From Lepraria neglecta (lineage: Eukaryota > Ascomycota > Lecanoromycetes > Lecanorales > Stereocaulaceae), in assembly GCA_033220425.1 (NCBI GenBank), contig CM065647.1:5270001-5334000 (forward strand): DNA of 64,000 nucleotides, written 5' to 3'. The translations under genes and the position numbers were made by a program. Positions 24,251 to 34,651 of the stretch are shown here, piece by piece (position 1 is the stretch's first letter; every line of letters begins with the position of its first letter). The notes under the pieces are model-generated. The model had not been told where the DNA came from, ran no database searches, and saw nothing but the letters and a program-made list of their open reading frames with translations.

Positions 24251-24993
24251 AAACAAATGGGAAGACATCGATGGGTGCAGGGGTTCGAAGAGCCGGGCGA
24301 GTTTGCTCAATACGGACGAGAAAGTTGCATGCTGTGGGGATAGATGGTGGAGCCAGCTTCCCTCCTAGTAATCATCACTAATGCGAACACCCATCAGCTG
24401 GAACTCGGGACGTCTCAGGCGGAAGTGCTGACCTTCGTGTAACATTCCTAGACTGCTTTTCTCGCTCTTATTTCATGACCGATCGGTAGTTTGTCAGTCA
24501 AACGGTCTTGAGCATACCAAGAGTCAACCTTTCACGGACTAGCACTGCAAAATGTTTACAATAGCAATCTTTTCCAGGACTTTGCGCAGAGTTGAAATAG
24601 GACCGAGTGACTCAAGCTTTTCAATACCATCCACCTGCAAAACCGTCTGGGTATGATAGTCATTTGACTGTGAGCAATGGCTACTATGCGTTCGGTTCTC
24701 TATCCATATGCCCACCAACGTCACAGCGACCAATGGCGACGAGCACCATATGCTGGAAGCCATGTACCCCCATCCTATACCTACCCAGTCCCCTCTGTAC
24801 TCGTGCGCTCATGATTACATATTCTCCTTATCTTAACCTGGACCCTCTATACCAGATCCAAAATTTTAATCATGTTCCCAGTAGCAGTCTCAGGAAAGGT
24901 TGCCACGCGCGGCTGCATGACCCGGCATACATAGGCGTCAAGATGGGCCTTGCTGTCATACCTCATAGCTAGCACTGTTATCGCATCCCATCA
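24251..24993. other. Intergenic, nothing recognised
   Basis: No supported ORF or RNA gene between the zinc-finger relic and the 3' end of the rhodopsin-like receptor gene. Confidence 0.4.
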
Positions 24994-26218
24994 TCACAAG
25001 GTTGACATCGAGTCCAAACTCTTCACCGCCATCGGTGTGACAGCAACAGCAGCCGGCTCCTCCACCTTCGCCCTGGCCGTTGGCATCACCCCACTCCTCG
25101 AATCTAACAACTCAATATCCATCGCATCATCCGTCCTCTCACTATCCCCCAAAGACCCGAAAAACCCATACTTATCCGTCACCGCCCTCCTCCTTTGCGG
25201 CGTCGACCCATCCCGATTCTGATTCTGATGGCGCTTATAGGAACGATCCGCTGAACGATCCTTAGCGATAACCCATGTCCTGAAACTTGCTAGGCATGCT
25301 ATTATCACGGAGACGCTTTGTTCGATGTTGGACCAGATGGGGATCCAGGAGGGACCGTATACGTTGGAGGGATTGTTGAGTGAGAAGCGGATTACGGAGA
25401 AGATTGTTATTATGAGGGTGAGGCTGAAGACCCCCGTTAGGGCGAGTTTTTGTTTTGTGGGGACGCGGGATTTTAGGGCGAGGGTTAGGGGGATTGCTGT
25501 TACTATAGGTTGGATGTCATGTTAGTATCCGAAGCCGGAGGAAATGTGGGGATCTTTTGGTTTTTGGGTTGGGGGGGGGAGCAAGGGGGCAGAGAGGTGC
25601 ATACTGAGGACATCCGTGGTGACGTCTGCGGAGAACTGATAGATTATAGATTCGTTCTTCAGAGAACTCTGATTCAACTGCAGCCCATCCAGGAAAGCAT
25701 ATGCGAAAAGGCTGCCGATATACGTCAAGATCGTGAGCACAATGATCGCCCACCAGAGTCTCCGGTAAAGCGTCAAGCGCTGCGTCAGGCTATCGTAGAA
25801 CGCCAAGAAAGAGCCCTTGACGGCCCAGATGCCTGTGTAGAACAAATAGGCGCTCACCCATTGCATCCGCGCATACGATTCTTGGATTGAGAGGTAATGG
25901 GGAGGTGGTTTGATGTGCTTTACTCGCGCATCCTGTATTGTAAAGGTTTTGGGCAGTTGGACAGCTAGGATGATGTTCGCTGTTAGGAGACAGAGGAAGG
26001 CGAGGATGACGAGGTAGTCATCTATCTTCAGGTGGCTGTAGATCTTGAATCGGATCCATATTCGGGATACGAACACTACTAGCGCGATGCTGAATAGGAC
26101 CCAGATGATTGTCTGTATACTGTATATTAGTACTTATTTCCCTCTCTGCTACTCGCTGGCTCTGAAGACTACGTACATACGCTTCAGCCTTCGCGAATGT
26201 TTGGGGATAAGTCGTCAT
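24994..26218 (-). CDS. Fungal rhodopsin-domain (PTH11-related) membrane protein
   Basis: Complement of exons 26218-26181, 26119-25605 and 25502-24994; phases agree and give 353 aa. The protein has about seven hydrophobic spans. The first is TIIWVLFSIALVVFVSRIW and is followed by the basic loop RFKIYSHLKIDDYLVILA; the D-D-Y/W element after TM2 is the hallmark of the fungal integral-membrane rhodopsin domain found in PTH11-like receptors. Later features include WAVKGSFLAFY, LWWAIIVLTILTYIG and a final span SVSVIIACLASFRT, followed by a 90-residue charged, Ser/Arg-rich cytosolic tail. Such proteins are candidate surface sensors; ligands are largely unknown. There is no N-terminal CFEM domain. 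The second intron contains a run of nine G on the plus strand (25571-25579). Confidence 0.85.
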
Positions 26219-27354
26219 GATAACGAGGGTAAGAAGGGGATTGACGAACGGATTCTGAATGAGCGGAAAGGAAGTAGATTGATACTTCGAATTATTGAAT
26301 CTTCATATCATTTAATCGCGCCATTCTCGGCTGAGCCACGTAATGGTGAAAGATTGGAACGCATGAAAGAACATTACATGAGGACAAGGTTGCAGTTGCA
26401 TAAAATAACGACGCTATTTTCTCACAAAGTTGAAAGTCAAAGGCAGGTGAGTACCAATTAAGTCAAGCAAATCACAGAGCAGCAAAAGAGGTGGTTCGGC
26501 ATGCTGCATGCTCGCTTACGAAACCCTACAAGGATGGTAAGCCTCGCAAATCTTCTGCGTATTAGGTTGGCTCGTTACCTCCCGCGCTCCCCTCCTAGAG
26601 CCCGCCATCGTGTCATCGGACTTTAAAGCCATAAGTGTTCTTCAGCTGCAATGTGCGGTGAACAGACCAAATTTGAGGATGTTCAAGTGACATGGAAGAC
26701 ACAATTCTTCTGTCACCAATGATCCCCTGGATGCGAGTCGTAATCCTTGCTTTTTTAAATGGCTTTGACAAAGCGATTAAAGAAGGTGAGGTAGGTCAGA
26801 GGGTGCTTTGATAAGCACTTGTGTGGGGAGCCTGGTATTTCTGTAGTCGATTAGTGCGACCAGCCAATAATGAACACCTCCCGGACAAACAACTCTGCCA
26901 AGCCAATATGACGTGCCACGAACATGTAGACCTCGGCTGAGACATCGATGTGCATCGCGCTCCTGTTCATCGGAAGCAACATGCATAAACAGAGTGTTCC
27001 AGTATGAAAATGCAATATGAGACATTCATTACCTCAGGATTGCTAGGTAGCAACGGATCACCCACACAGAACAGTGCCGACAAACAATTGTCTGAGACGT
27101 CCCGACTGGATCCGTAAAGGGAATCTTTATGCACGTGGCTTCTGATTGCACATGGCTGAAACTCCCAAGGACCCTGCAGATGTAGCGCGGCCCGTCGGTA
27201 GAAACGTCATGGATTGGCATTCCTTAATACTGTCAACATGGATGAAGCTAACCTTCGATCGTCTCCAATGTCTCGCGTAATTTCCCCTGCAGCGACTACT
27301 TAAATGCCATGCGGCCCATGTGCCATGTGCAATGTGCTAGGTACATCATTCAGC
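26219..27354. other. Intergenic; possible faint BTB-like remnant on minus strand
   Basis: On the minus strand 27220-26777 carries two consecutive open frames separated by TAATGA. One includes a segment (VSAEVYMFVARHIGLAELF) reminiscent of the helix after a BTB/POZ fold. No complete domain can be assembled, so no gene is called. Confidence 0.3.
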
Positions 27355-29041
27355 ATGCCTTCAATTGTCGTTAAGGCCTTATTATTGGCCACTTTGGCCT
27401 TCACGCATCTTGCGCACAGCCGCACCTTAACCTCATCTAGTCCCAATTCGACTTCGACTTCCGCCTGCCCTCTGGAACCTGGAGAGCAATCGTCTCAGAT
27501 CGTGAACCACCCTCCAACTTGGCCGTATCAAGTATTCAAGTCATCACCCTTCACTCCTCCAAAATTACAAATCACCACCAATGGCAAGCCCCTCGCCCCA
27601 GGCTTGCTTTTTATTACACCCAGCGAGCAAAGCGCCGTCGTCGCGACCAGTGATGTTGCTCCGCTGATTATGACCGATGCTGGACAACTTGTCTTCAATG
27701 GTCCAATCGTCAACGCGACAAATTTCCGCCATGCCACATACAAGGGCAAAGACATCTTGACTTACTGGAGTGGCTTGAGCACTGCAGGTGCGAATGTTGG
27801 ACATGGCTATGGCAATGTCACGTTTCTGGATGACACTTACACCGAAATCTTAACTGTCTGCCCGAAATTTGGCTTGGTGACGCCAGATAATACTCAATAC
27901 CCATGCGAAGCCGATCTCCACGAGTCCTATACCACGGGTCGAGACACCATCTTAGTCTCAGCCTACAACGCAACACCAACAGACCTCACGTCGGTAGGTG
28001 GGCCCAAAGACGGATGGGTCTTCGATTGTTTATTCTTCGAGATCGAGCCAGAAAGTGCAAAGATTTTGTTCCGGTGGAGTGCTCTGGAGCATGTTCCTGT
28101 CATTGACAGCAAACAGCCTCTCGCAGGTACAGGCTTGAACCAAACGGTTCCCTGGGACTGGTTTCATATCAATTCTGTCGTCAACGTTGGCAATGAATAT
28201 TTGGTGAACAGCAGACATGTTTGGACTACGTACCTGCTCACAGCAAAAGGCGACATTATATGGCGGATTCAGGGAGACACTGGCGGCGACTTTGGGCCAC
28301 TGCCTGCTGACGCACATTTCGTAAGCATTTCAAGAATCTAATCCGATGCTTTTTGCAAAACAAGTGCTAGCTACCCCATCAAATTGCTGACACCATGTTC
28401 TTCGTCGCCCTATAGAGATGGCAACACCACCCTCGCCCCCACAACGTCACAAGCACATCAATTTCGATCTCCTACTTTAACAACTACAACAGCGCCGTCA
28501 ACAACGGCACCCACCCCACCAACGGCCTCGAACTCCTCCTCCCCCTCCCCCCTCCAACACCACACCCGTAGTCGTCCTCAAAGATCTCTCCGACCCCACC
28601 GACCCAATCTACGCGGACTCACAAGGCTCCACCGAAATCCTCCCCAACGGCAACACCCTAATGGACTACGGCCAAATCCCCGTGCTAAAAGAATACGGCC
28701 CCGGGGCAGACGTCCGCTACACCGCTCGATTCGCGGCGGATGATCTCGTGCAGAGCTATCGTGGGTTTAAGCATGAATGGCATGCTACGCCGACGACGAA
28801 TCCGAGTTTGGTCGTGGAGAAGAATGGGACGCGTGGCGCTGGGTATGTTAGTTGGAATGGGGCGACAGAGGTGACGGCTTGGGCGGTTTATGAGGGGCCA
28901 AGCAAGAGGGAATTGGGGTTTGTGGGACGGGTTGGGTATAAGGGGTTTGAGACTATGTTTGGGGTTGCGGAGAAGTGCGTGCAGGTTGTGGCGCTCGTTG
29001 GGGGGAAGACGGGTGCGAAGTCGAATGTTGCTTGTACATGA
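27355..29041 (+). CDS. Secreted arylsulfotransferase-like protein, one frameshift
   Basis: Exon 1 is 27355-28320. A 95-bp intron follows and exon 2 runs 28416-29041. A signal peptide (about 22 residues, MPSIVVKALLLATLAFTHLA) leads a beta-propeller-like protein of the fungal arylsulfotransferase family. Marks include SEQSAVVATSDVAPLIMTDAGQ (28 residues apart from a KGKDILTYWSG strand), HESYTTGRDTILVSAYN, DCLFFEIE, WDWFHINSV, LVNSRHVWT, IIWRIQG and, in exon 2, RWQHHPRPH. In bacteria the family transfers sulfate between phenols; the fungal role is unproven. Exon 2 reads correctly until a C6 run at 28547-28552. One extra base would restore the family frame (..TTPVVVLKDLSDP.., ILPNGNTLMDYG). Sequencing error and true frameshift cannot be separated here. 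Confidence 0.75.
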
Positions 29042-29326
29042 GATGGAAGGGGACAGCTAGATGGCTTCAAGGCTTGATAATGATAAAGACAATGGAAGTG
29101 AATAGACGTACAGGGTTGCAAAGATGCAAATAAAGAAGTTCGCGTGACACAGAAGGAAAAGAGAGAATCGAACGCTGTGGCGAGCGTGATGGTGAGAACT
29201 GTAGACTACCTAAACGCCAAATCTCCAAGAACATAAACCAAAACACCAAAACAAGAAATGACAAACCTACTGTCCCAAAATCATAAATCATTACCTTACT
29301 AATCATAACTCATACCCAACCACCCC

Positions 29327-29760
29327 CTATCCACCATTAACAACCAAACAACCCACCCAAGTATCCAACGTATGATAACCCTGGTTGGTATTATCCCCCT
29401 CCAAGGTATAACCCCTTGTCACACAACTCGTCTTCGCATTCCTATCATCAGCAACATGCTGTCCATGTCTAGCCGGGGAGTTCAATTTCCAGTCTTTATC
29501 GGCACAGAGAGTGATTGTTTGGTCGTCCAGGTCGTGGCTTAAGCTGTAGGACTTGAATTGCCTTGCTTACTGAGTGTCGTAGAGTAACTCGGTGCTCAGG
29601 GAGGGGTTGCCTTGGCAATTTGTGGAGGGGTAGAGCATGATGCTTATGCTTGTGTCGGCGCCGACTATGCCGCTGTCGTGGGGGTGGAGGTGGGGAGTGC
29701 TAGGGTGGTGGTGGTGGTGGTGGTGGTGGTAAGCAGGGCGGCGAGGACGATAGGCTTCAT
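29327..29760 (-). pseudogene. Small secreted protein relic
   Basis: An ATG at 29760 begins MKPIVLAALL followed by nine Thr codons from a pure (ACC)9 tract, resembling a signal peptide with an expanded spacer. The frame stops soon after. A shift in a nearby C-run enters a frame encoding GADTSISIMLYPSTNCQGN, which resembles the start of fungal small secreted Cys proteins. That frame has a single TAA (near 29567; CAA would restore it) and then runs on through YSLSHDLDDQTITLC and TSCVTRGYTLEGDN to a stop at 29327. Intact, it would be about 140 aa with several Cys. The frameshift plus stop suggests a dead effector-like gene; no function is known. Confidence 0.5.
29705..29731. repeat. (GGT)9 microsatellite
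   Basis: Nine perfect GGT units on the plus strand encode the poly-Thr run of the small secreted protein relic on the minus strand. Confidence 0.9.
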
Positions 29761-32399
29761 AGCTGCGATGGTGTGAAAAGAAATTCTTTAAATATTGATG
29801 TGTCTGTGTTTGAGGTACAATTTTTCCGTGGTTTCGAAAACCTTCAAGCGAAGAAGAGGGACATTTATGATACCCGGAGGATAATGCGTACAAATCGATA
29901 GTGGGTGACGATTCGTCGTGGCAATTTGCAATAAAGACAGAGGCGGCGTTCTTGTCAGCGCAGTGAAGGGAGTCTTTTGGGCACATAATGCTCCATGAAC
30001 AAAGGCAGATGAAAGTAGACGAATCTCCTTTTGTATAGCTATAGAAATCTTTGATGTGAAAAAAGTATTTCGGCAGTTTACCGTCCTTGGCAGATATTTG
30101 CCTTCATGCTGCATTCGAGAATCGAAAGGAAAAAGGTTGTCGCTTGGGCCTTGCTTGACTACCATATTCATTTTGTGGCGAATATTGTGTCGTTTGTGTT
30201 GTAGGTTTCGGAGGGGTTGCAGCAGTAGGCTGTGGATGTGGCGGTGGATATACATCTGAGAGATAGAGTGAGTGAGGGAATTGGTTTTTTTTATGGGATG
30301 GGGGCTGGAGTAATGACGGGAAGGTAGTCCTAAGGACTTTGGGAGATGTGTTATAGTAAGGACAGTTGCGCTGGAGAAAACTTACTGAGTATTTCCATGT
30401 CTTTTGAAATAATACGTTCTCTGCCGAATCCGCGGCAGGAGTCAATCTGAACCAAAAGAACGTTTTAGCAGCAGACAATAGCTAGGACACAAAAGGCTGT
30501 TAGAGAGTAGACTGCGCACCAAAAACGATATCGCTACAACGGCAAATATTTATATTCGCGCTAGCTCCAGAAGTTATTATAGTTGAAGTACTAACATAGT
30601 GCTGTCTTAACTACTATAGACCTTAATCTAGACGAAGACTAAGTATTATATCCACCTATAGGGCTGGACAGGGGCTCATAGTAATATGAGATCGTATAGA
30701 TAGTAATCTGTTCTATTAAGACTAATTCTTAAGGAGAAAGGAAGGGGAAAGAGTAAACAGGCCTCTTTTCTCTCTGGATAACCGGAACTCTCGGAGCGGA
30801 GAAATATCAAGCCACGACTGAAGCGCAGGCTAACTGCATTTGTCAACCTATCAACAATTTAAGAACTTATTACCGCAGATATAATCAGGAATATATAGAC
30901 TTCTTCTGCGAACAAAGAAAAGTAGCCAACGGTCACCGAACCCGTCATGGTCACTATCCCGATTATTGTGTCGGATTGTTACCTGAGCGGAGTCTGTTCT
31001 ATTGGAAGCCGGCCTCCGTGAGCAATGAGCTGCAGCCTAGCCACATGAACATGAACGCTAATCTTATTGCCAATACCAAACTTTAGCCCCAGGCAATCGA
31101 TCAGGACAGCATCGTGGAAAGAGGTGAGGCATGAGTGCGTAGGATATGGGAATGACATTTGGGGTAAATTGGTAGCTTTGGAAGAAGAGGGGGAAGATTG
31201 GGTCACTAGATGGGTTAGGAGAGACGTCAAGGAGCAATCAGATTGTAATTAGAACTCAGGAGTCCGAGAAAGGGCACACTTTCCGGCTATTAGCCGTGAG
31301 TTCAATGACTCAAGCATTTCTAAAAGAGTAGGAGGCACCCTGTCTCCTCTTGAGATCTTCCAGACAGGGAAAAGAGATGCTTTCTTGAAGTGCCCAAGTC
31401 CCAAAACCCATCCTTGGCCTGCTTAGGCAAAATCGCGCCGGTGCGGGTATGTAAGCAAACTTTTTTTTCAGTGCTAGGCCTCAAGTATAAGACGGGAAGC
31501 TCATATTTATGTTGAGCAGCAGAAGCTGTCGGTCAGCATGGGAACGGAGCCTGTATGCAGGTCAGTTTCTTCCCATTTGAGCGACTCATAAAGCGACTTC
31601 TAACCTACCCGTGTCCGTTCTTTATGGTTCTCAGCTCAGCTCTACTATGCCTCGGGCCCAGTTTGAAGATTTTAGGGCTGTACGCATTTCACGGGCTTTT
31701 GTTGTCTCCGTCACAAATTTTGCTTCTAAATACCTGATAGTAGCGTATTAGTCTGCATCGTTTCTACAGCGTTGAAATATTTGTCAATAATTCTACAACC
31801 TTTGACATCAATTTTTGTTATCATAAAAATGGGCAATAGAGATGGAGAGCAGCACGGAGTAAATTATCGAATCACACAATACATGGAAGTTAAGATAGCC
31901 CGCACGCATACAACGAAAACCATGTCACGAGCGACAAACGATTGGAGAAGTATAACGAGCATGTTTATAATCTCAGTAATGAATGTGAGTCCAACTAGAT
32001 CACCTTCCAACCCGATGTTCCGTCCCCGAATGCCATGAAAGTCGTTCAAGCAAGAACACGAGAATCCAAATCTGCAAGGCTATTGAGTGTCTCAATTCTT
32101 CCCTCCAAATTACAAAATCGTTTCCCCTTCCCTCGCAACATAATTCAGAGAGTCAACCACAAGAATCGCATCGTCGCTCCCGCCCCAGCGATCCATAGCG
32201 GGAGCAACCCACATATCGACTTCAGTGCAATACGTATATCCCATTATTCGTCTATCTGGCATGATTAGCAAGTTGTTGGCACAAAGCTTAGATTATTTGA
32301 CATTCCCCTCCACAATATGTGCGCCAGGAACCACTCCTGCAGCAAAATCAATTTCGAAATCAAGACTCCCGATTAACTGCCATCGCACCTTTCCTGTCC
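29761..32399. other. Gene-poor, partly AT-rich region
   Basis: No supported gene. About 30530-30740 is strongly AT-rich with many TA dinucleotides (TATAGACC, TATTATA), consistent with RIP-decayed repeat DNA. Chance ORFs at 30979-31252 and 31772-32268 carry no motif. Confidence 0.45.
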
Positions 32400-33074
32400 C
32401 TAGAAACATAACAAACAACCTTGAACATCACCTCTCGATTCTTCGCGATCATCTTGGTCCGCCTCTAGGGCGACCAGATGGCCAGCGCTCTTCTCTCTCC
32501 CTCGAGTATCGTCTCCCTGTCGCTGACGTCGTATCCCGGAATTTATCTCGACTTGAGTGTCTGCTCGCCTCTGATCCGGAACAATGTTGGAGCCGGCTAT
32601 TGTCAGTCGTCGTGGGCGTGGTTCACCATTTGGACTTGTGTGGCTGCCCTTGGCTACACCCGTTGAAGAGTCAATCTCCATTCCATCTTGAACGGGTACT
32701 CTCCATCCATTCGACCCTTTCCTACTTGCATCCACGGATGATGCATCCTCTAGCGTCACCAAGAGCGTATCCGACGCCGAACCAGTTCGTTGCTTCAGCA
32801 AGCGTAAAAAGGCTCCCAGAGATTTCTCATCAAGGATGCTTGGAAACTTTTCGTTGAAGGAGATGCTGACAAAGTTTGCAAGGCTATTACGCATCTACTT
32901 CACATCTAGAGATTTGGCCTTAAGCGGAGTCCCGATATTTGAAGTGGTTTCAAAGTGAGTCTTGAGCGAATTCAGATACTCAGCCATGTCGATGACAATG
33001 GGCTTAATGGAGTGTGTTCTTCCTTTGTACTCAGTACGCATCAGGATGGTCAAAGTACGACCATCATATTCTGC
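32400..33074 (-). pseudogene. Small-family member A (TAG at conserved Trp)
   Basis: From an AG acceptor-like site at 33074 the minus strand is open for 225 codons except for one TAG at codon 60 (32897-32895). The order of elements matches the family seen elsewhere in this window: a strand with EYKGRTHSIKPIVIDM, a helix EYLNSLKTHFE, then LKAKSLDVK immediately before the TAG (where other copies have Trp), and after it the helix DEKSLGAFLRLLKQR with LLVTL. A long charged tail follows to the stop at 32400. A possible 5' exon lies at 33344-33114 (ATG at 33344, Met-Ser-His-Phe..), but I could not find a matching donor. Function is unknown. Confidence 0.5.
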
Positions 33075-33113
33075 CTATGAGCAAAGTCCGTCGTTGAAAG
33101 TTTTGAGAGATCG

Positions 33114-33344
33114 TTAGGCTCCTGGGGTGTGGAATTTGGTGTAGGGGAACTTTTCGGATGACATGACCGAAAGGTTTAAAGTTTGGATTCCTAAGTTCTG
33201 TGAAACTGCTCTGATGATTCCTGTTCCTGAGTGGGAGGACTGATGGGGATACATCCTAGTCATACTATACTTATAGGAGAAGACTGCCTGGAAGTTGTCA
33301 CCTTGAGTATCAAACGCAGCTCTTTCATTGCTGAAATGACTCAT
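33114..33344 (-). other. Possible 5' exon of family member A
   Basis: A 76-codon open frame starting with an ATG at 33344 lies just upstream of member A on the same strand. Its composition is protein-like, but no domain is recognised and no donor site in the right phase was found. The link is tentative. Confidence 0.2.
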
Positions 33345-33918
33345 GAAGCATTATCACCAGAGATTCTGCAGCAAACCATTGTCCGCCGCCTTTGATGGTA
33401 TCCCAAGTTCATTGAGGTGGTGACAGGAAGCTGCATGATTAAGGCTGTTGCCTTTGGTAGGCAGATCAATTAGGATTTTGAAGCCTGTACGATGAAAGAA
33501 CCTCAACGTGGGTTCTTAATGAAAGCAAAGTGGCAGAAGGAGAACAATCGACTTACTTCTTCAAGAATCTGGAGACAACAGTTCGAACAGTGGGCGGTAA
33601 CTCGCAACTCAAATGGACTGCAAGAGTGGAGGTTTACCTGCCAAATCTAACGGATACTAGAAATCCAGAGATTCGAGTGATTGTAATTTCATTTCCATTA
33701 TCGACAATTTCTTGCTAGATCAGAGCTTGATCATACCTCTTGATTTAGCCCAGAATTCGATCAATCAACACTTGAGCCTTCAAATAAGATTGAGACCTTG
33801 AGATGGAATATGATTGTTCAAGGGGTTGCTTACTAATCAGGTGGTCTTGGCATTGATGCTCGCTGCCTTGAGTGTTGTCAACCATCCTCGTCATTCATAC
33901 AAGATCCACCTGCCAGAA

Positions 33919-34380
33919 ATGTCTGTACAAGCTCACACCATCGAAGATCCTCCCCCCTCATATACTAGCCAAGCTTCAGCCGCGACCCTCGTCGACCCTT
34001 CGGACCCTCCCATCGCGGCCATCCTCAAGCCGAGCCACTCAACATGTGCTTCACGACTGGCCTATGCAACGTCCATAGGCAGACACTCAAAGATGGAGTA
34101 CATAGAGCTCACCTTCTCCATCATGGTCATAGCGAACAACCTCCGTGCACCAATCGTCATCTCGATCGACGAGGATGTGGAGACTCTGATCAAGGATATC
34201 TCACGCATGTTCAACAATGGCCTGATGCTCAGTACTTCAAGGATCAAAGAGCTGCGCATCAATTGGTATAGTGGCAGTCAGGATTTTGGAAGTGGCTTTC
34301 ATCTGAGCAATGGGAATGTCACCGCGATGTTGAGGCTGTTGAAGTCGAGGGGTGGTGTTGATACAATTGTTGCCAAATGA
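33919..34380 (+). CDS. Small-family member B, intact 153 aa
   Basis: A single-exon ORF from the ATG at 33919. After a Pro/Ser-rich N-terminus (IEDPPPSYTS) come a strand and helix, APIVISIDEDVETLIKDIS, then the core strand KELRINW with the conserved Trp, a short Gly/Ser loop, and the terminal helix NGNVTAMLRLLKSRGG ending DTIVAK. The same layout recurs in nine other places in this window. There is no signal peptide or membrane span. It lies 271 bp upstream of the DUF7587-type gene, on the same strand. I recognise no named family, and no biochemical role can be inferred. The upstream 35 codons of the open frame are excluded because they start without an ATG in good context. Confidence 0.6.
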   Translation: MSVQAHTIEDPPPSYTSQASAATLVDPSDPPIAAILKPSHSTCASRLAYATSIGRHSKMEYIELTFSIMVIANNLRAPIVISIDEDVETLIKDISRMFNNGLMLSTSRIKELRINWYSGSQDFGSGFHLSNGNVTAMLRLLKSRGGVDTIVAK

Positions 34381-34651
34381 AAGACGTCTGGTGGTGCGAT
34401 GATTGAGTTCATCGAGGATCCTGGCGGAGAGGTCGATATTGTCGGGCAGCTTTTTAGCGGCGACGTGTTTGAGAGTTGTTTTAGGCCTCAACACTGAGCC
34501 ATCACGGCATCATCAACATGTGATGACCTCGCCACCTCGCGCGCTTCTTCCGAGCTCTAGCTTTGCTTCTTTATCTACCTGGCTCCCCGCGCGTCCGAAG
34601 CCGCACACACCTCGTGTCAAGCATTGCAAGATCTGCATATAGCCAACGACG

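Noticed and set aside
26777-27220. Minus-strand frames with a BTB/POZ-like helix
   Set aside because: Only a short segment resembles the family. No start, no full domain and a TAATGA break between frames.
32225-32857. Long plus-strand ORF opposite family member A
   Set aside because: It is the shadow of member A. Its reading lacks motifs, while the minus strand shows the ordered family elements.
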